This document shows, piece by piece, positions 1 to 9,900 of a stretch of DNA of 64,000 bases. The notes below the pieces were generated by a model, which worked only from the letters and a program-made list of their open reading frames with translations, was not told the origin of the DNA and did not search any database. Positions within the stretch are counted from its first letter, which is position 1. Every line of letters begins with the position of its first letter. Made by a program: the position numbers and the translations under genes. This DNA comes from Telmatobacter sp. DSM 110680 (lineage in GTDB: Bacteria > Acidobacteriota > Terriglobia > Terriglobales > Acidobacteriaceae), in the NCBI RefSeq assembly GCF_039994875.1, contig NZ_CP121196.1, positions 5,084,001 to 5,148,000 on the forward strand, written 5' to 3'.

Positions 1-427
1 CCTGAATGAACAAGGTTGGAACGGTGGCCGTCTGCGTCACGCGAACTACGTTGTATCCCGTATTGGAAGCGTCGCATGAAGCTGCCACCATGGCGGAATC
101 TGTCACACAGCTGAAAGTTGTGGAAATTGTCGGGCTCGGCAGATTTCCTGAACCATTCGCTCCGTGGGCGGTGGCTGCATAAAGTGCAATTTCGCTCGTG
201 ACAGAAGATTGGCTCGATGAGGGCTGCCCCAAAGCGTAGGCACCCGCAAGAGCCGCAGCGTCTGTGGATGCCTGAAGCTGTCTATAGCAAACGTACGTAC
301 GGCCAAGATCGATCGAAAGTCCGGCCACGCCGATTATCAACACATTCATTAAAACCATCCACGGCAGGATCTGTCCGTGATCATCTGCGACAATCTTTGT
401 GATCCGAGAATGCATTTTGCGCTTCAT
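1..427 (-). CDS. TadG-like pilus-assembly protein (3' end beyond window)
   Basis: The reading frame starts at an ATG (427-425) and stays open to the window edge, giving 142 codons of the N-terminus. Early on there is a GQILPWMV motif followed by a hydrophobic helix (about residues 18-40), then SIDLGRTYVCYRQLQ and STDAAALAGA. This is the classic N-terminus of TadG/TadE-like proteins of Flp/Tad pilus systems, which are anchored in the inner membrane with the rest in the periplasm. The start overlaps the stop of the upstream TadE-like gene in an ATGA, so the two are translationally coupled. Tad-type minor pseudopilins are the family-level expectation; no other tad genes are visible because the locus continues past base 1. 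Confidence 0.75.
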   Translation of the reverse strand, partial: MKRKMHSRITKIVADDHGQILPWMVLMNVLIIGVAGLSIDLGRTYVCYRQLQASTDAAALAGAYALGQPSSSQSSVTSEIALYAATAHGANGSGNLPSPTISTTFSCVTDSAMVAASCDASNTGYNVVRVTQTATVPTLFIQ

Positions 428-1014
428 TGAATCACCTCCGTCACCGTCGTTGAGATGGAGCAGGTACCGAGGTTGTTGGCATAGACAAAGAAGGTGCACG
501 GATATGTCGCCTGAATCTGCGCCGGCCAGCCCGACTGCATTGCAGCAGCTCCGCCATTGCCTGCGGCGGTGCAAGTGGGCGCGCTGCCTTTGGTTCCTCC
601 GTAAGTCGTACCGCCGGAAACCGTGCCGCTGGTGTTGGTGCCGCCAATGACAAATGTGAGAGTCAAATTGGACTTCGCCAGGGCCGGCGCGGCCGCATAG
701 ATCGCACTTGCTGTTGTCGCGCATGGGTCAGTATCCCCACGCTCCAGCGCCATCACGCGGCCGGCGTTACTGACTGATTCGCCCAGCAGGAGTTTCTGAT
801 ACAGGACCACAGAGAACGAGAAGATACCGGTCAGCATCATCAGCATGACTGGCATGACCACCGCCATTTCAACAAGAGCGCTGCCAACTTGGTCACGAAG
901 GACTGCGCGTCGGATTCTGGAAGGTTTTGATCCTGTTCTGCGCAGGCGTTGGAGGCAAGATGTTATTCGGGGGCGGAAAATCGCCTCCGGGACTTCGAAA
1001 CTTAGATCTCTCAT
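424..1014 (-). CDS. TadE-like pilus-assembly pseudopilin
   Basis: A 196-residue protein from the ATG at 1014, which has AAAGGG nine bases upstream; an in-frame start 57 bases earlier has no such site. About residues 45-75 form the TadE signature: GSALVEMAVVMPVMLMMLTG, a conserved Glu before a single transmembrane helix, then a region of the type found in processed pseudopilins. The C-terminal half is Gly/Thr/Ser-rich with several cysteines, probably extracytoplasmic. TadE proteins are minor pilins of the Flp/Tad secretion system. It overlaps the following TadG-like gene by four bases (ATGA), indicating an operon. Family assignment is good; substrate and pilus role are inferred. Confidence 0.8.
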   Translation of the reverse strand: MRDLSFEVPEAIFRPRITSCLQRLRRTGSKPSRIRRAVLRDQVGSALVEMAVVMPVMLMMLTGIFSFSVVLYQKLLLGESVSNAGRVMALERGDTDPCATTASAIYAAAPALAKSNLTLTFVIGGTNTSGTVSGGTTYGGTKGSAPTCTAAGNGGAAAMQSGWPAQIQATYPCTFFVYANNLGTCSISTTVTEVIQ

Positions 1015-1261
1015 TATTGGGCCCTTTGTATTAGTTTTTGGGTCCGCATTTCGAAGGGGAAAAAACAACAACTTAGACGCCTGAGTGACGCCCTCTGCTC
1101 TTACAAATCAGGCAGTTTGCTATATGAGGAGACAACTCCACTGTTTCTTTACAGATGAGGTATTGAAGCGGGGTAACTAAAGTGCAAGTGCGATCCCATT
1201 ACGCAAGACATTGTCCGCGACCAGCACTCTCAGCGCTCTGCTCACAGGATGTTTGCGCTTA

Positions 1262-4200
1262 TCAATAAACGAGCTTCAAAGCGAACTGCATGATGCGTGG
1301 GCCGCTGGCAGAGGTGATGGAACCAAAGGAACCAGAGTTGCGGCTAGCATTCGGGTTGCTAAAGTGAGGGGTGTTGAGCAGGTTGAAGCCCTCCGCACGG
1401 AACTGCAGATTCATTGTTTCCGGAAGGGAGAAATTCTTGAACAGTGAAAAGTCCTCGTTGGTGTAACCGGGGCCGCGAACAAGATTTCGTCCCGCATTGC
1501 CGGGAATCGGATCGCTGTTGCTCTGGCCAGGCGTGTTGGTGAACGCCGCGGTGTTGAACCATTGCGTAATCGTACGCAAGTGCGGCGGCAGCGTGGGGTT
1601 TTGGCCGGTGACGAGGTTGGGCCGCAGCCCTGGATAGTCGGCGTATCCGGCATTCGCGATGATGTTAACCGGTGTGCCCGTGTGAAATGAAGCGATAGAA
1701 TTCAGTTGCCATCCCCCAACCAGGGCGTCGATCAGCGGTCTCGCTGAGTGGAGATAGCGTTTGCCGCGCCCGAAAGGAAGCTCGATCTGGTTGCTCAGCG
1801 TGACGTTGTGTTTGATATCGGCCGCCGATGTAGCGTACTCCGGATCCAGATTGAATGGGTTCTGAGGAGCCGAACTACTCGTCAGATCGAAAGGAGCAGG
1901 GCCATTGTCAAGGCTGTGCGCATAGGTATATGCCGCCAGCACACTCCAGCCATTGCCATAGAGTCGCTCCACCTTGGCCTGAAGTGCGCTGTAGTTGCTT
2001 TTGCCGACCGGAAGCAAAGTTTGCACTTTACCAATCTTGTTTGAAAGATGATTGCCTACGTTGTAATTCCCCACGGCGTAGGACAGCTTATGCGACTGAC
2101 CACCAACATAGCCGGCCTCAAGGGAAATGTTCTCAGGAAGCATCCGTTGAACAGTCAGGTTGTACATCTCGGAGTAGCCGTCGGGAAAATTCTTGGGCTC
2201 GGAGTAGACAGTCTCGTTCCCTGCCCCTGGGACCTTGGTCAAATCGATGCTAGAGGCACCACTTGGCAGGCCTACGGTCGTTGAGCGGGCGATTCCCGTA
2301 TCGAGGTTGTAGGCAAAATAGTAGGGTGAGTTGACGTATTCATCCTGCGTGAAGAAGGGATAGTTCTTGGTGAGAATATCTTCACGTGCATCGTTCTCGG
2401 CCGTATAAAACATGCCGAACCCGGAGCGCACGGTTGTCGCGTTATCAATCATGTAGGCGGCGCCAACGCGTGGCATGACATTAGCCTTGTTGGAATCGAC
2501 TAGTGAACGGCTATTCGAACCGCGGTTCGCAATCAGAATGTCGAGGGAACTGCGATCAAAGTTTGAGGCGTTGTTGTTAGCTTCGACGTAGGGTTGACGG
2601 TACTCGTAGCGAATGCCGTAGTTCAGGTTAGACGACTGGTAATCTGCCATGAATCCTGAAGATAGAAGGTATGCTCGTTGCTGGTCGTGTGAGGATTGGT
2701 CAGTTGCAGACCCTGCATTACCACGTAAGGCAGACCAAGCAGCAGATCGGCAATCTCGCTGCCCCCGTTCCCGTAGTAGGCATCGCTTTGATAGAACGCG
2801 TAGGTTGGATCGCTGGTCATTGCGGCATATGCCCCGCCGAAATACTCGTAGGGCGTAGGAAAGAGTGAGAAGTTCGGGTGAGAATTCAGATGACGATACT
2901 CATAGCCGAACTTTAGCGAGTGCCGATTGCGATTCCAGGAAATCGCATCGGCCAGTTCAAGATTCTCGTCCCTGAAGGATAGCGGCTTCCACGTGGAGCC
3001 ACCTGTGATGGCGCCCGTCTCGAATTGAATTTGAGGGAAACCCCACGTGTCTGGAAAGCCCGCGAGGTTGGCGTTGCCGATTCCGACTTTGTCTGCCAGT
3101 CGGGTGCCGTCCACCAGACTGTGTTCTACCAATGGTGTAATCAGATAGGCAGCGCGGAGTTCATTCAGCAGATTCGCGTTGAGTGTACGCGCCCACGAAA
3201 GACCGACCGACTGATTTTCGAACCAGTAGTGGTCGCCCGAATCGGCTCCGCCGGCGTTAGGTAGCGTGCCCGATCCGGCATAAGGATCGCCGGTACTGCT
3301 CTCGTACTGCACGATGTCGTACGTGAGCGCGAGCCGGTCGCTCGGTGATAGGTCTTCGTCAAAACGCAAATTGCCGGTGTTACCGTGATTCTGAATTTTC
3401 TGCGTCGCTGTGTAGTTGTTGAAGAATCTGTTGGAGTTGTTGGGATGGGGAAACATCTCGGTGAGGATTGTCTTGCCTCCAGGACTTATTGCGCTCGCAG
3501 GAATGATATTTCCTGGATATTGCTGGGCGTAGTAGTTGGCCTGGTAGAAGTAGGGATCGAAGATTGGAATCTGATTTCCGGTGTACGGATCGGTTAGACG
3601 AGAAAGATCTGCGCTGCCGTCAGCCAGGAAACTCACTTGATCGAGCGCGGGTACTGTCGTTTCGTAAATCTCTGCATTCCTTAACCGGCTGCCTTCGTAG
3701 CTGAAGAAGAAAAAGTCCCGGTCCTTGCGCAGTCGACCTCCGACGGTCGCGCCGAAGTTATGCTGTTCGAGCTGTGAGGCATGATTTACGTCGGATTTGG
3801 AAAAGGTATAGGCACTAGCCGCCGTATTGCTCGGCCGGAAAAACTCATAAGCGGTACCGTGAAGCTGGTTGCTGCCCCCTTTAGTCTCGAGAAGAATAGC
3901 CCCGCCAGAGGCACGTCCAAACTCAGGAGCGTAATCTGACGTGACGACCTTGAACTCCTTCATCGCATCTACGCTGGGGCGAAGGCTGGTGTCGTTGTTC
4001 CGGTTTCCAGTCACTTCCACTCCATTCAGCTGGATAGAGTTTCCGAATTCGCGTTGACCATTGACCGAGAGGTTGACGTTATTGCCGCCCTCTCCGTGCA
4101 CTACGCCGGGGACCAGCAGCATCAAGTCGGTAAAGTCCCGGCCGAGCAACGGCATATTGGAAATATCGGAGCCGGTAATGATTTGGCCGGTTTCGGCGCT

Positions 4201-4584
4201 TTCCGTCTGCAGCAGTGGCGCCACGTCGCTGGCGACAACTGTTTCAGTCGCTTGGCCCAGCCGCAGAGCGATATCGACTCGAAGTTTCTGGTCGATTTGC
4301 AATTCAAATGACCGAGTGGTGAAAAGACTGAAACCTTGCTGACGAACGCTAACGACATAGTGGCCAGGCGGCAGATCGGTTACCTGGCAGCTACCCGTTG
4401 AATCGGTCTCGGTCCTTTCGACAAGGCCTGTCTCCTGAGATGTCACTTCGACACTGGCTTGTGGAACCAGGGCTCCCCGCGGATCCCTTACGTTAACAAC
4501 AATCGAGCCCGACGTAGCCTGGCCCCAAACGGAGACGGCAGCCAGTAGCATGTATAGGTAGAAGAATCGGCCCAGAATGCGCAC
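1262..4584 (-). pseudogene. Oar-like TonB-dependent outer-membrane receptor, broken by a one-base frameshift
   Basis: Two adjoining reading frames make one receptor of about 1,100 residues, the usual size of acidobacterial Oar-like proteins. The first (to the stop at 2623-2625) has a signal peptide (RILGRFFYLYMLLAAVSVWG), a carboxypeptidase-regulatory/Ig-like domain (SIVVNVRDPRGALVPQASV onward), a TonB plug, and the beginning of the barrel up to FYLQDSWQITSRLT. The second frame resumes with NYGIRYEYRQPYVEANN and runs to an aromatic C-terminus (ALKLVY). Restoring one T after ACC (to read ACC TTG AAC TAC) joins them exactly. I chose the GTG at 4584 because GGAG lies six bases upstream and the signal peptide begins there; a GTG at 4659 is an alternative. 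The defect may be real or a sequencing/assembly error. The natural ligand of this family is not known; transport of large polymers is often proposed. Confidence 0.85.
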
Positions 4585-4733
4585 ATTAGACTCCGTAAGA
4601 CGGGGCAGCGAGCACACCGCCCGGCCGTGAATTACTGTTACCAAAGATGAATCGGGCACCTATCCCCATTTATGACGAATCAATACGTCTTTTTATTTAC
4701 AGTCTCTCAAAAAATTTTCCCTCGTAACCTTCG

Positions 4734-5618
4734 CTAGTGTCTCCGTAATGCGCCTTCGTGGAGTGGCAACGTCATGGCCGCTAACTGGTAGGCCGGTGCG
4801 CTCGCGAATGCCGCGGCACTGAAAAACCAGATGTACCAGGTCAATGCAATCAATGGCTCAGAAAGCAGGCTCTCACCAATTGCCCAGATAGAAGCGTCCC
4901 CAGCCAGCGTAGTGACGATCGCGATCACATACATCCCCCAGCATTGCGAAACCAAGCCTATTCCGACACGAATCACGGACCGGCGGATCAGAACTGCTTG
5001 TACCAGCAGAAGCGACAATAGAGGATCGCTCGACCAGAGAATAGCTTTGGCAAGAGGCGGAGACGGATAGGAGGGACCGAGGTATCGCACAATACTTGTA
5101 ATTTCGCCAAGCGTGAACGCACCGATCAGCGCGATGAGCAACAGGTCCGTACGCGTCAACCTGCCCAGAACTCCGAACCTGCGTTGGACTTGCAAGACGC
5201 GGCTCAACGCGATCACCAGAAAAATCATCGATAGCGGTCCGCCAATCACCTCGCCAGCTTGCGCAATGCCTCTGGGTAAAACCACCGCCAAGACCGAAGA
5301 TGCGCTTGCTGGAAGCGAGGCGCCGCGCCAATGATCCAGAGAAATCAAAACAGCCGCAACAAATCGTGCGAGCGATGACAAAGCTATAAAGGTCCACGCC
5401 ATGCGCATTGGCTCATCCGCGTCAAAGCCGGCCCGGCATTCAAATGCGAGAAATAATTCGGCAGCGGTTGTCAGCAGGAAGAACAGCGTACCCAGAATCA
5501 AAAAGTACCAGGTCAGATAGCGATAGCTGCCGGTGATCAGAAAATGGAGATAGGCCGCCAGACCGATCGCAAAGTGGATCGCGCATGCTCTCCAGATCCA
5601 GCGAACGAAACGCGGCAT
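4734..5618 (-). CDS. Eight-helix integral membrane protein of unknown function
   Basis: A 294-residue protein that is almost wholly hydrophobic, with about eight predicted membrane spans (roughly residues 10-30, 37-60, 72-95, 110-145, 158-180, 190-210, 218-245, 258-285) and short loops. I recognise no catalytic motif or transporter signature. It begins nine bases after the stop of the small unknown gene and follows the ECF sigma gene in the same direction, so it is very likely in the sigma operon. A membrane sensor or partner for the sigma factor is possible from this position alone, but nothing in the sequence proves it. Confidence 0.6.
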   Translation of the reverse strand: MPRFVRWIWRACAIHFAIGLAAYLHFLITGSYRYLTWYFLILGTLFFLLTTAAELFLAFECRAGFDADEPMRMAWTFIALSSLARFVAAVLISLDHWRGASLPASASSVLAVVLPRGIAQAGEVIGGPLSMIFLVIALSRVLQVQRRFGVLGRLTRTDLLLIALIGAFTLGEITSIVRYLGPSYPSPPLAKAILWSSDPLLSLLLVQAVLIRRSVIRVGIGLVSQCWGMYVIAIVTTLAGDASIWAIGESLLSEPLIALTWYIWFFSAAAFASAPAYQLAAMTLPLHEGALRRH

Positions 5619-5627
5619 CAGGCCAGC

Positions 5628-5981
5628 CTACAAGTCACTCAACACGCGCCGCGAGAGCTCAACCATTGCCCGGCGCCCCAGGAAGGCGGTCAGCAAAGGA
5701 GAAGACGTGGCAAGGGAAACATCCTCAGAGCGGCTCGTCAAAATGGTGCGAGCCTGGCGACCGATGCAACGTCCCAACCAGGACAGGAGCCGTTCGCGCA
5801 CCAGATAATCCTCTCTGGACGGTGCAAGGTTTCCAGAGAAGCCGAACCAAAGTTGGCTCCAGGAGTGCATTTTTTGGGAGAGCTCATCAACTGCCCGATC
5901 CTCACCTGACCGCGCTGCAAAAGCGAGCGACGGCGTGACGGACTCATCGATTTTCAATAACGTTCTACGCTGCCGCATCAC
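5628..5981 (-). CDS. Small protein of unknown function in sigma-factor operon
   Basis: A 117-residue, Arg/Ser/Leu-rich protein read from a GTG (5981) whose second base begins the TGA stop of the sigma gene (GTGATG), a coupling typical of sigma/partner pairs. It has no transmembrane segment and no His-x3-Cys-x2-Cys zinc motif, so it does not look like a ZAS anti-sigma factor. The middle (SWSQLWFGFSGN) and C-terminal (LLTAFLGRRAMVELSRRVL) parts may be amphipathic helices. I do not recognise a family. Position suggests a regulatory partner of the sigma factor; this is inference only. Confidence 0.55.
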   Translation of the reverse strand: MMRQRRTLLKIDESVTPSLAFAARSGEDRAVDELSQKMHSWSQLWFGFSGNLAPSREDYLVRERLLSWLGRCIGRQARTILTSRSEDVSLATSSPLLTAFLGRRAMVELSRRVLSDL

Positions 5982-6493
5982 GAAGTCCCTCTTCGCCGAA
6001 GAGTGAGACGCATTTTCTTGCCAACTCGATTTAGAAGAGCTCCCACGGTTCCCGGCCGAATCGACATTGCATCTGCAATCTCAATATAATCCATACCCTC
6101 GGATCGTAATCGAAGACACTCGAACTCCCGGGGTGCTAAGAGGTTCCTGAACGCCTGTTCCCACTCAACATTCCCCGTCTCCGGCGCAACAGCCGTTTTT
6201 GCGAGCGCGTCCTCATCTAAAGAAACGCAGGCCTGTACCGCCGAGGATCGCACCGTCTCACAGATGTAATTGTGCGCCACCCGATGCAACCATGCCGAAG
6301 GGTTTCGGATGGTCTCGCCTTGCATACGCACAAGGAAGAAGCGCAGAAAGGTCTCTTGAACCGCGTCCTGAGCCAACGCCAGATCGGATGTTAAGCGGCT
6401 CGCATAGGCGGAAAGTGCGCCGGAGAGCTCCCGGTACACTTCAAGCGTCTCTTGCTGCAGCACTTCCGTGCCAGCCTGTTCCACTGGTTTCAT
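5978..6493 (-). CDS. RNA polymerase ECF-type sigma-70 factor
   Basis: A 171-residue protein from the ATG at 6493 (GAAG upstream); an in-frame start at 6592 would add 33 poorly family-like residues. Region sigma2 spans about residues 15-85, with AQDAVQETFLRFF and NPSAWLHRVAHNYICETVR; region sigma4 spans about 115-170, with LAPREFECLRLRSEGMDYIEIADAM and a helix-turn-helix ending GALLNRVGKKMR. This is the compact two-domain layout of extracytoplasmic-function sigma factors, which direct RNA polymerase to a small regulon. It sits 446 bp downstream of the polyketide synthase and heads a three-gene operon with a small protein and a membrane protein. Its targets cannot be read from the sequence. Confidence 0.88.
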   Translation of the reverse strand: MKPVEQAGTEVLQQETLEVYRELSGALSAYASRLTSDLALAQDAVQETFLRFFLVRMQGETIRNPSAWLHRVAHNYICETVRSSAVQACVSLDEDALAKTAVAPETGNVEWEQAFRNLLAPREFECLRLRSEGMDYIEIADAMSIRPGTVGALLNRVGKKMRLTLRRRGTS

Positions 6494-6938
6494 TTTTTCT
6501 TCAACGAGTGTTATACCTTGCTTCGAATTGCAGGTCCATCCCGCTTTTGGGGCACCAAGGCCCCGCAAATGCTGTTCAAGCAGACATCGCATCAGACCGG
6601 AGTCAGATCACTGGCGCTCCAGAAGGACATCCGACGAGAAGAAACATATTCTCCATTGGTGCATTTCGCCAGTGCACCCACCGCGCATTGAAGTAGATCA
6701 TGTGGGCGAATAGTCGCCCATCCTGACATTACCCATCATCACCTCGGAGTCACGAAATCCGATCCCAAATACCCCTGTGATAATGCCCTGTATGCTTAGG
6801 TGCCAGCTTCAGTCTAGATGTGATGGACGCCCCCGAATTTCAGATGAGCTTATCACGGCAAAACGAGAGTTAAACAGGATACTTTTGTTCAATTCGGCCT
6901 ATCGCTTTTTGAAAACCTTTGAGGAGCCGCAGCGTGTG
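6494..6938. other. Intergenic region between PKS and sigma-factor gene
   Basis: About 445 bp with no convincing gene. It must hold the sigma operon promoter on the minus strand. The only structure I see is a perfect seven-base inverted repeat (6703-6720). No T-run follows it on either strand, so it is more like an operator or mRNA hairpin than a terminator. Confidence 0.5.
6703..6720. repeat. Short inverted repeat upstream of sigma operon
   Basis: TGGGCGA (6703-6709) and TCGCCCA (6714-6720) are exact complements separated by ATAG. It lies 210 bp upstream of the sigma-factor start. It could be a protein-binding palindrome or an RNA hairpin in the leader. A chance origin cannot be excluded. 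Confidence 0.3.
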
Positions 6939-9900
6939 CTACTCGAGCGAAGCCGCGAGCACCGCGTGCAACTTTTGCGCTAAAGCGTCGACAAGGGGCG
7001 GATGCATCAATTCAAAATGGCGCCCGTTTAGAAATTCCTGCTGAAACGAGCCACGCGTGATTTGTGCGCAGATTCGGGGGCTAACAGTCGATTTGCTCAG
7101 CCCGCTTTGCTGCGCGCGCCAAAGAAAGACCGGGGCTTCAACCGGCTGGATCTTCGCCTGTTCAATCAGGATAGAGTGACGCACAAAGGCTGCAAAAAAT
7201 CTTCGCATTTCGGAATCTACATCCTTACCTGCAAGCAGCCCCCGCTCAACCAGAAAATCAAGAATTTGCTGGACGCGCGCGGGTTCAGAACGCGTCCGCA
7301 GGATACGCTGCGCGAGCTTGAGGATGGAAGCGGAGAGACCGCGGGATTGGCGTTGGTGAGATGCGGGCAGTCCGGCAATGAGATGGTCGTAGACCTCAAC
7401 GATCAGGCTCCTGAGAATCGATAAGCGCGTGCAATTTGGATCCAGCATGGCAAGGGGTGTTTCGATCATGGATAGGAGTGAGAGTTTGCGGCCGCTGCTC
7501 TCCAGTTCGCGGCCGGTTGCGAGTGCAAAGATTCCTCCGGCAGAAAAGCCAGCGAGGCATATAGCACCCTCGGGCTGTTGTTGCATGATCATCGCAGCAT
7601 AATCCCGAGCCAACTCTTTAAGTTCTGTATATTCTTCCGATGCGCCGGACAACAATCGCGACTGAATCGCATAAACGGGCGAGTGTTGGGAGAGCTTCGC
7701 TGCTAAATCCTCGTAGATGCTGGTCCGTCCTCCCGCCGGATGGATGAGGAAGATGGGGGTGCCGGTGCCATTGCTGCGGTAGGGAATGATTTGCTGTTCG
7801 GGCGCAATCCGATCGTCGTTGGTGCTGGGCACGGTGCGAATCGGCTTCCCTGCCTTGGAGAGAGTCGGAGCAACCCCAAGGGTATCGAGAACAATCAAAG
7901 AAAGGCTTTCGATGGAGGAATTGGCCGACATCTTGCTGTTGGGAAGAGAAGCTCCGATCCTTGTTTGTAGGCGATTGAGAAGTTCGAAGGCCATCAGCGA
8001 ATCGAGCCCCATCTCTCGAAGTGGCCGGGCGGTATCTAGTTTTGCGGGCGCAGTTCGAAGGACTTTCGCGACGCATTCGCGCACGAGATCAAGCACGAGC
8101 GACCGCCGTTCCTCGGCAGATGCAGCCAGAAGGATTGAACGGTAGTCTTCATTCGTGGCGGAGTTGTCGAGGAGAGTCGAGACAACGACATCGGAAAAAC
8201 GGGGCGAGACCGGAGAACCGACTTTTTTGCCGAACAATTTTTGCCAATCGGCATGCACGAAGCCGATCTGCGTGATGTTGCGCTGCAGCAGTTTGCCAAG
8301 CATTTCGGTGGCTTGCTCTGGAGAGAAAGGATAGAGCCCACTCGACGACAATTGCTTTGCGAGCGTGGAATTACGCGCGAGAATTCCGACCTGGCCCAGC
8401 GCTCCCCAATTGATGGAGAGTGCAGGCAACCCAAGAGAGCGCCGATGATGCGCGAGGGCGTCCAGAAAACTGTTGGCCGCGGCGTAGTTGCCCTGGCCGG
8501 GAGTGCCGATGAGAGCGCTGATGGAAGAAAACAAAACGAAGTGATCAAGGTGAACCTTGGCGAGCGCAGTGTGAAGGTTCCACGCACCGATGGCCTTCGG
8601 AGCGAGTACGCTCCTGAATCGAACGACGTTGAGGTGGGTAAGGATGCCGTCGTCGAGCACCATGGCTGCGTGAAAGACGCCACGGATGGGCGGCATTTCG
8701 AGCTTGATCTTTGCAAGCATGTTTGCAACGTCGCCGGGGTTGGAAACATCTGCCTTGATGATGAGGATCTGCGCGCCGAGCCTGCGCAATCGCGCGATGA
8801 CTTGCTTGGCTTCGGGAGTGACTGCGCCTGTGATCCCGCAGAGCACCAGATGTCTCGCTCCGTTGGCAACGAGCCATTTGGCTACTGAGAGGCCGAAGCC
8901 GCCCAAGCCTCCAGTAATAAGGTAGGAAGCTTTGGATGAAAAGGCGATCGGCCGGACCGGCGGCATACGGAGCGGAGCAGCGTGGGCGTCCTGAGTGGTG
9001 AGAATAATCTTGCCCATGTGCTTTGCCTGCGCCATGAGGCGAAATGCAGCAGGGGCGCGAGAGATAGGCAGAGACTGGTGTGGCAACGGACGAAGACTTC
9101 CCTCGCGAAACAGCTTTAACACGGTGAGAAGAAGAACCTGGACCGTTCGGGGTTGTGTAGCCATCACCTGTCCCATATCGATTACGAACATGGAAACGTT
9201 GTTGCGCAGAGGACGAAGGCCGATGGCGGTGTTGGCGTAGATATCGCGCTTGCCGATTTCGAGAAAGCGTCCACCCGGCGCGAGGATGGAAAGTCCCTTT
9301 GTGATGGCTTCGCCTGAAAGCGAGTTGAGCACGACATCGACGCCTGCGCCCTTTGTGACACGGCTGATTTCTCGTGCGAAGGTGGTCGTGCGCGAGTCCA
9401 TGACGTGCCGGATGCCTTGCCGACGCAGCCAGTTTCTCTTCTCCTGGCTGCCTGCGGTCGCAAATACCTCCGCTCCCGCCAGCTGCGCAATCTGGATAGC
9501 GGCAAGGCCGACGCCACCGGTCGCTGCATGAATGAGAATCTTCTCGCCGCGCTGGATTCTGGCGAGATTGTGAAGGGCATACCAGGCTGTCATGAAAGCA
9601 ACAGGAATAGTGGCCGCCTGCTCGTAATTCACACGCGATGGCTTCGGAAGAACAAACGACGCAGGGAGGGTGAGATGCGATGCAAAACAGCCGGCACCGC
9701 ACGCGATCACTTTGTCACCGACTTTGAAACTTCGAACACCGGCGCCCAGGGCAACGATACGTCCTGCGCACTCGTCACCAATGAAGATGTCGCGATCTGA
9801 CTCGATTGGATAGACACCGAGCAACTTCATCACGTCGCGAAAATTGAGGGCGGCGGCATGTATTTCAACCTCTACTTCACCTCGACCCGGCTTGCGGCGG

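Noticed and set aside
4585..4659. Longer N-terminus for the broken Oar-like receptor
   Set aside because: The upstream GTG has poor SD spacing and would put 25 non-signal residues ahead of a clean signal peptide; the GTG at 4584 has GGAG at six bases.
8545..9702. A 385-residue alternative frame within the PKS
   Set aside because: The main frame carries the intact ER and KR motifs here; the alternative is Arg/Ser/His-rich with no domain.
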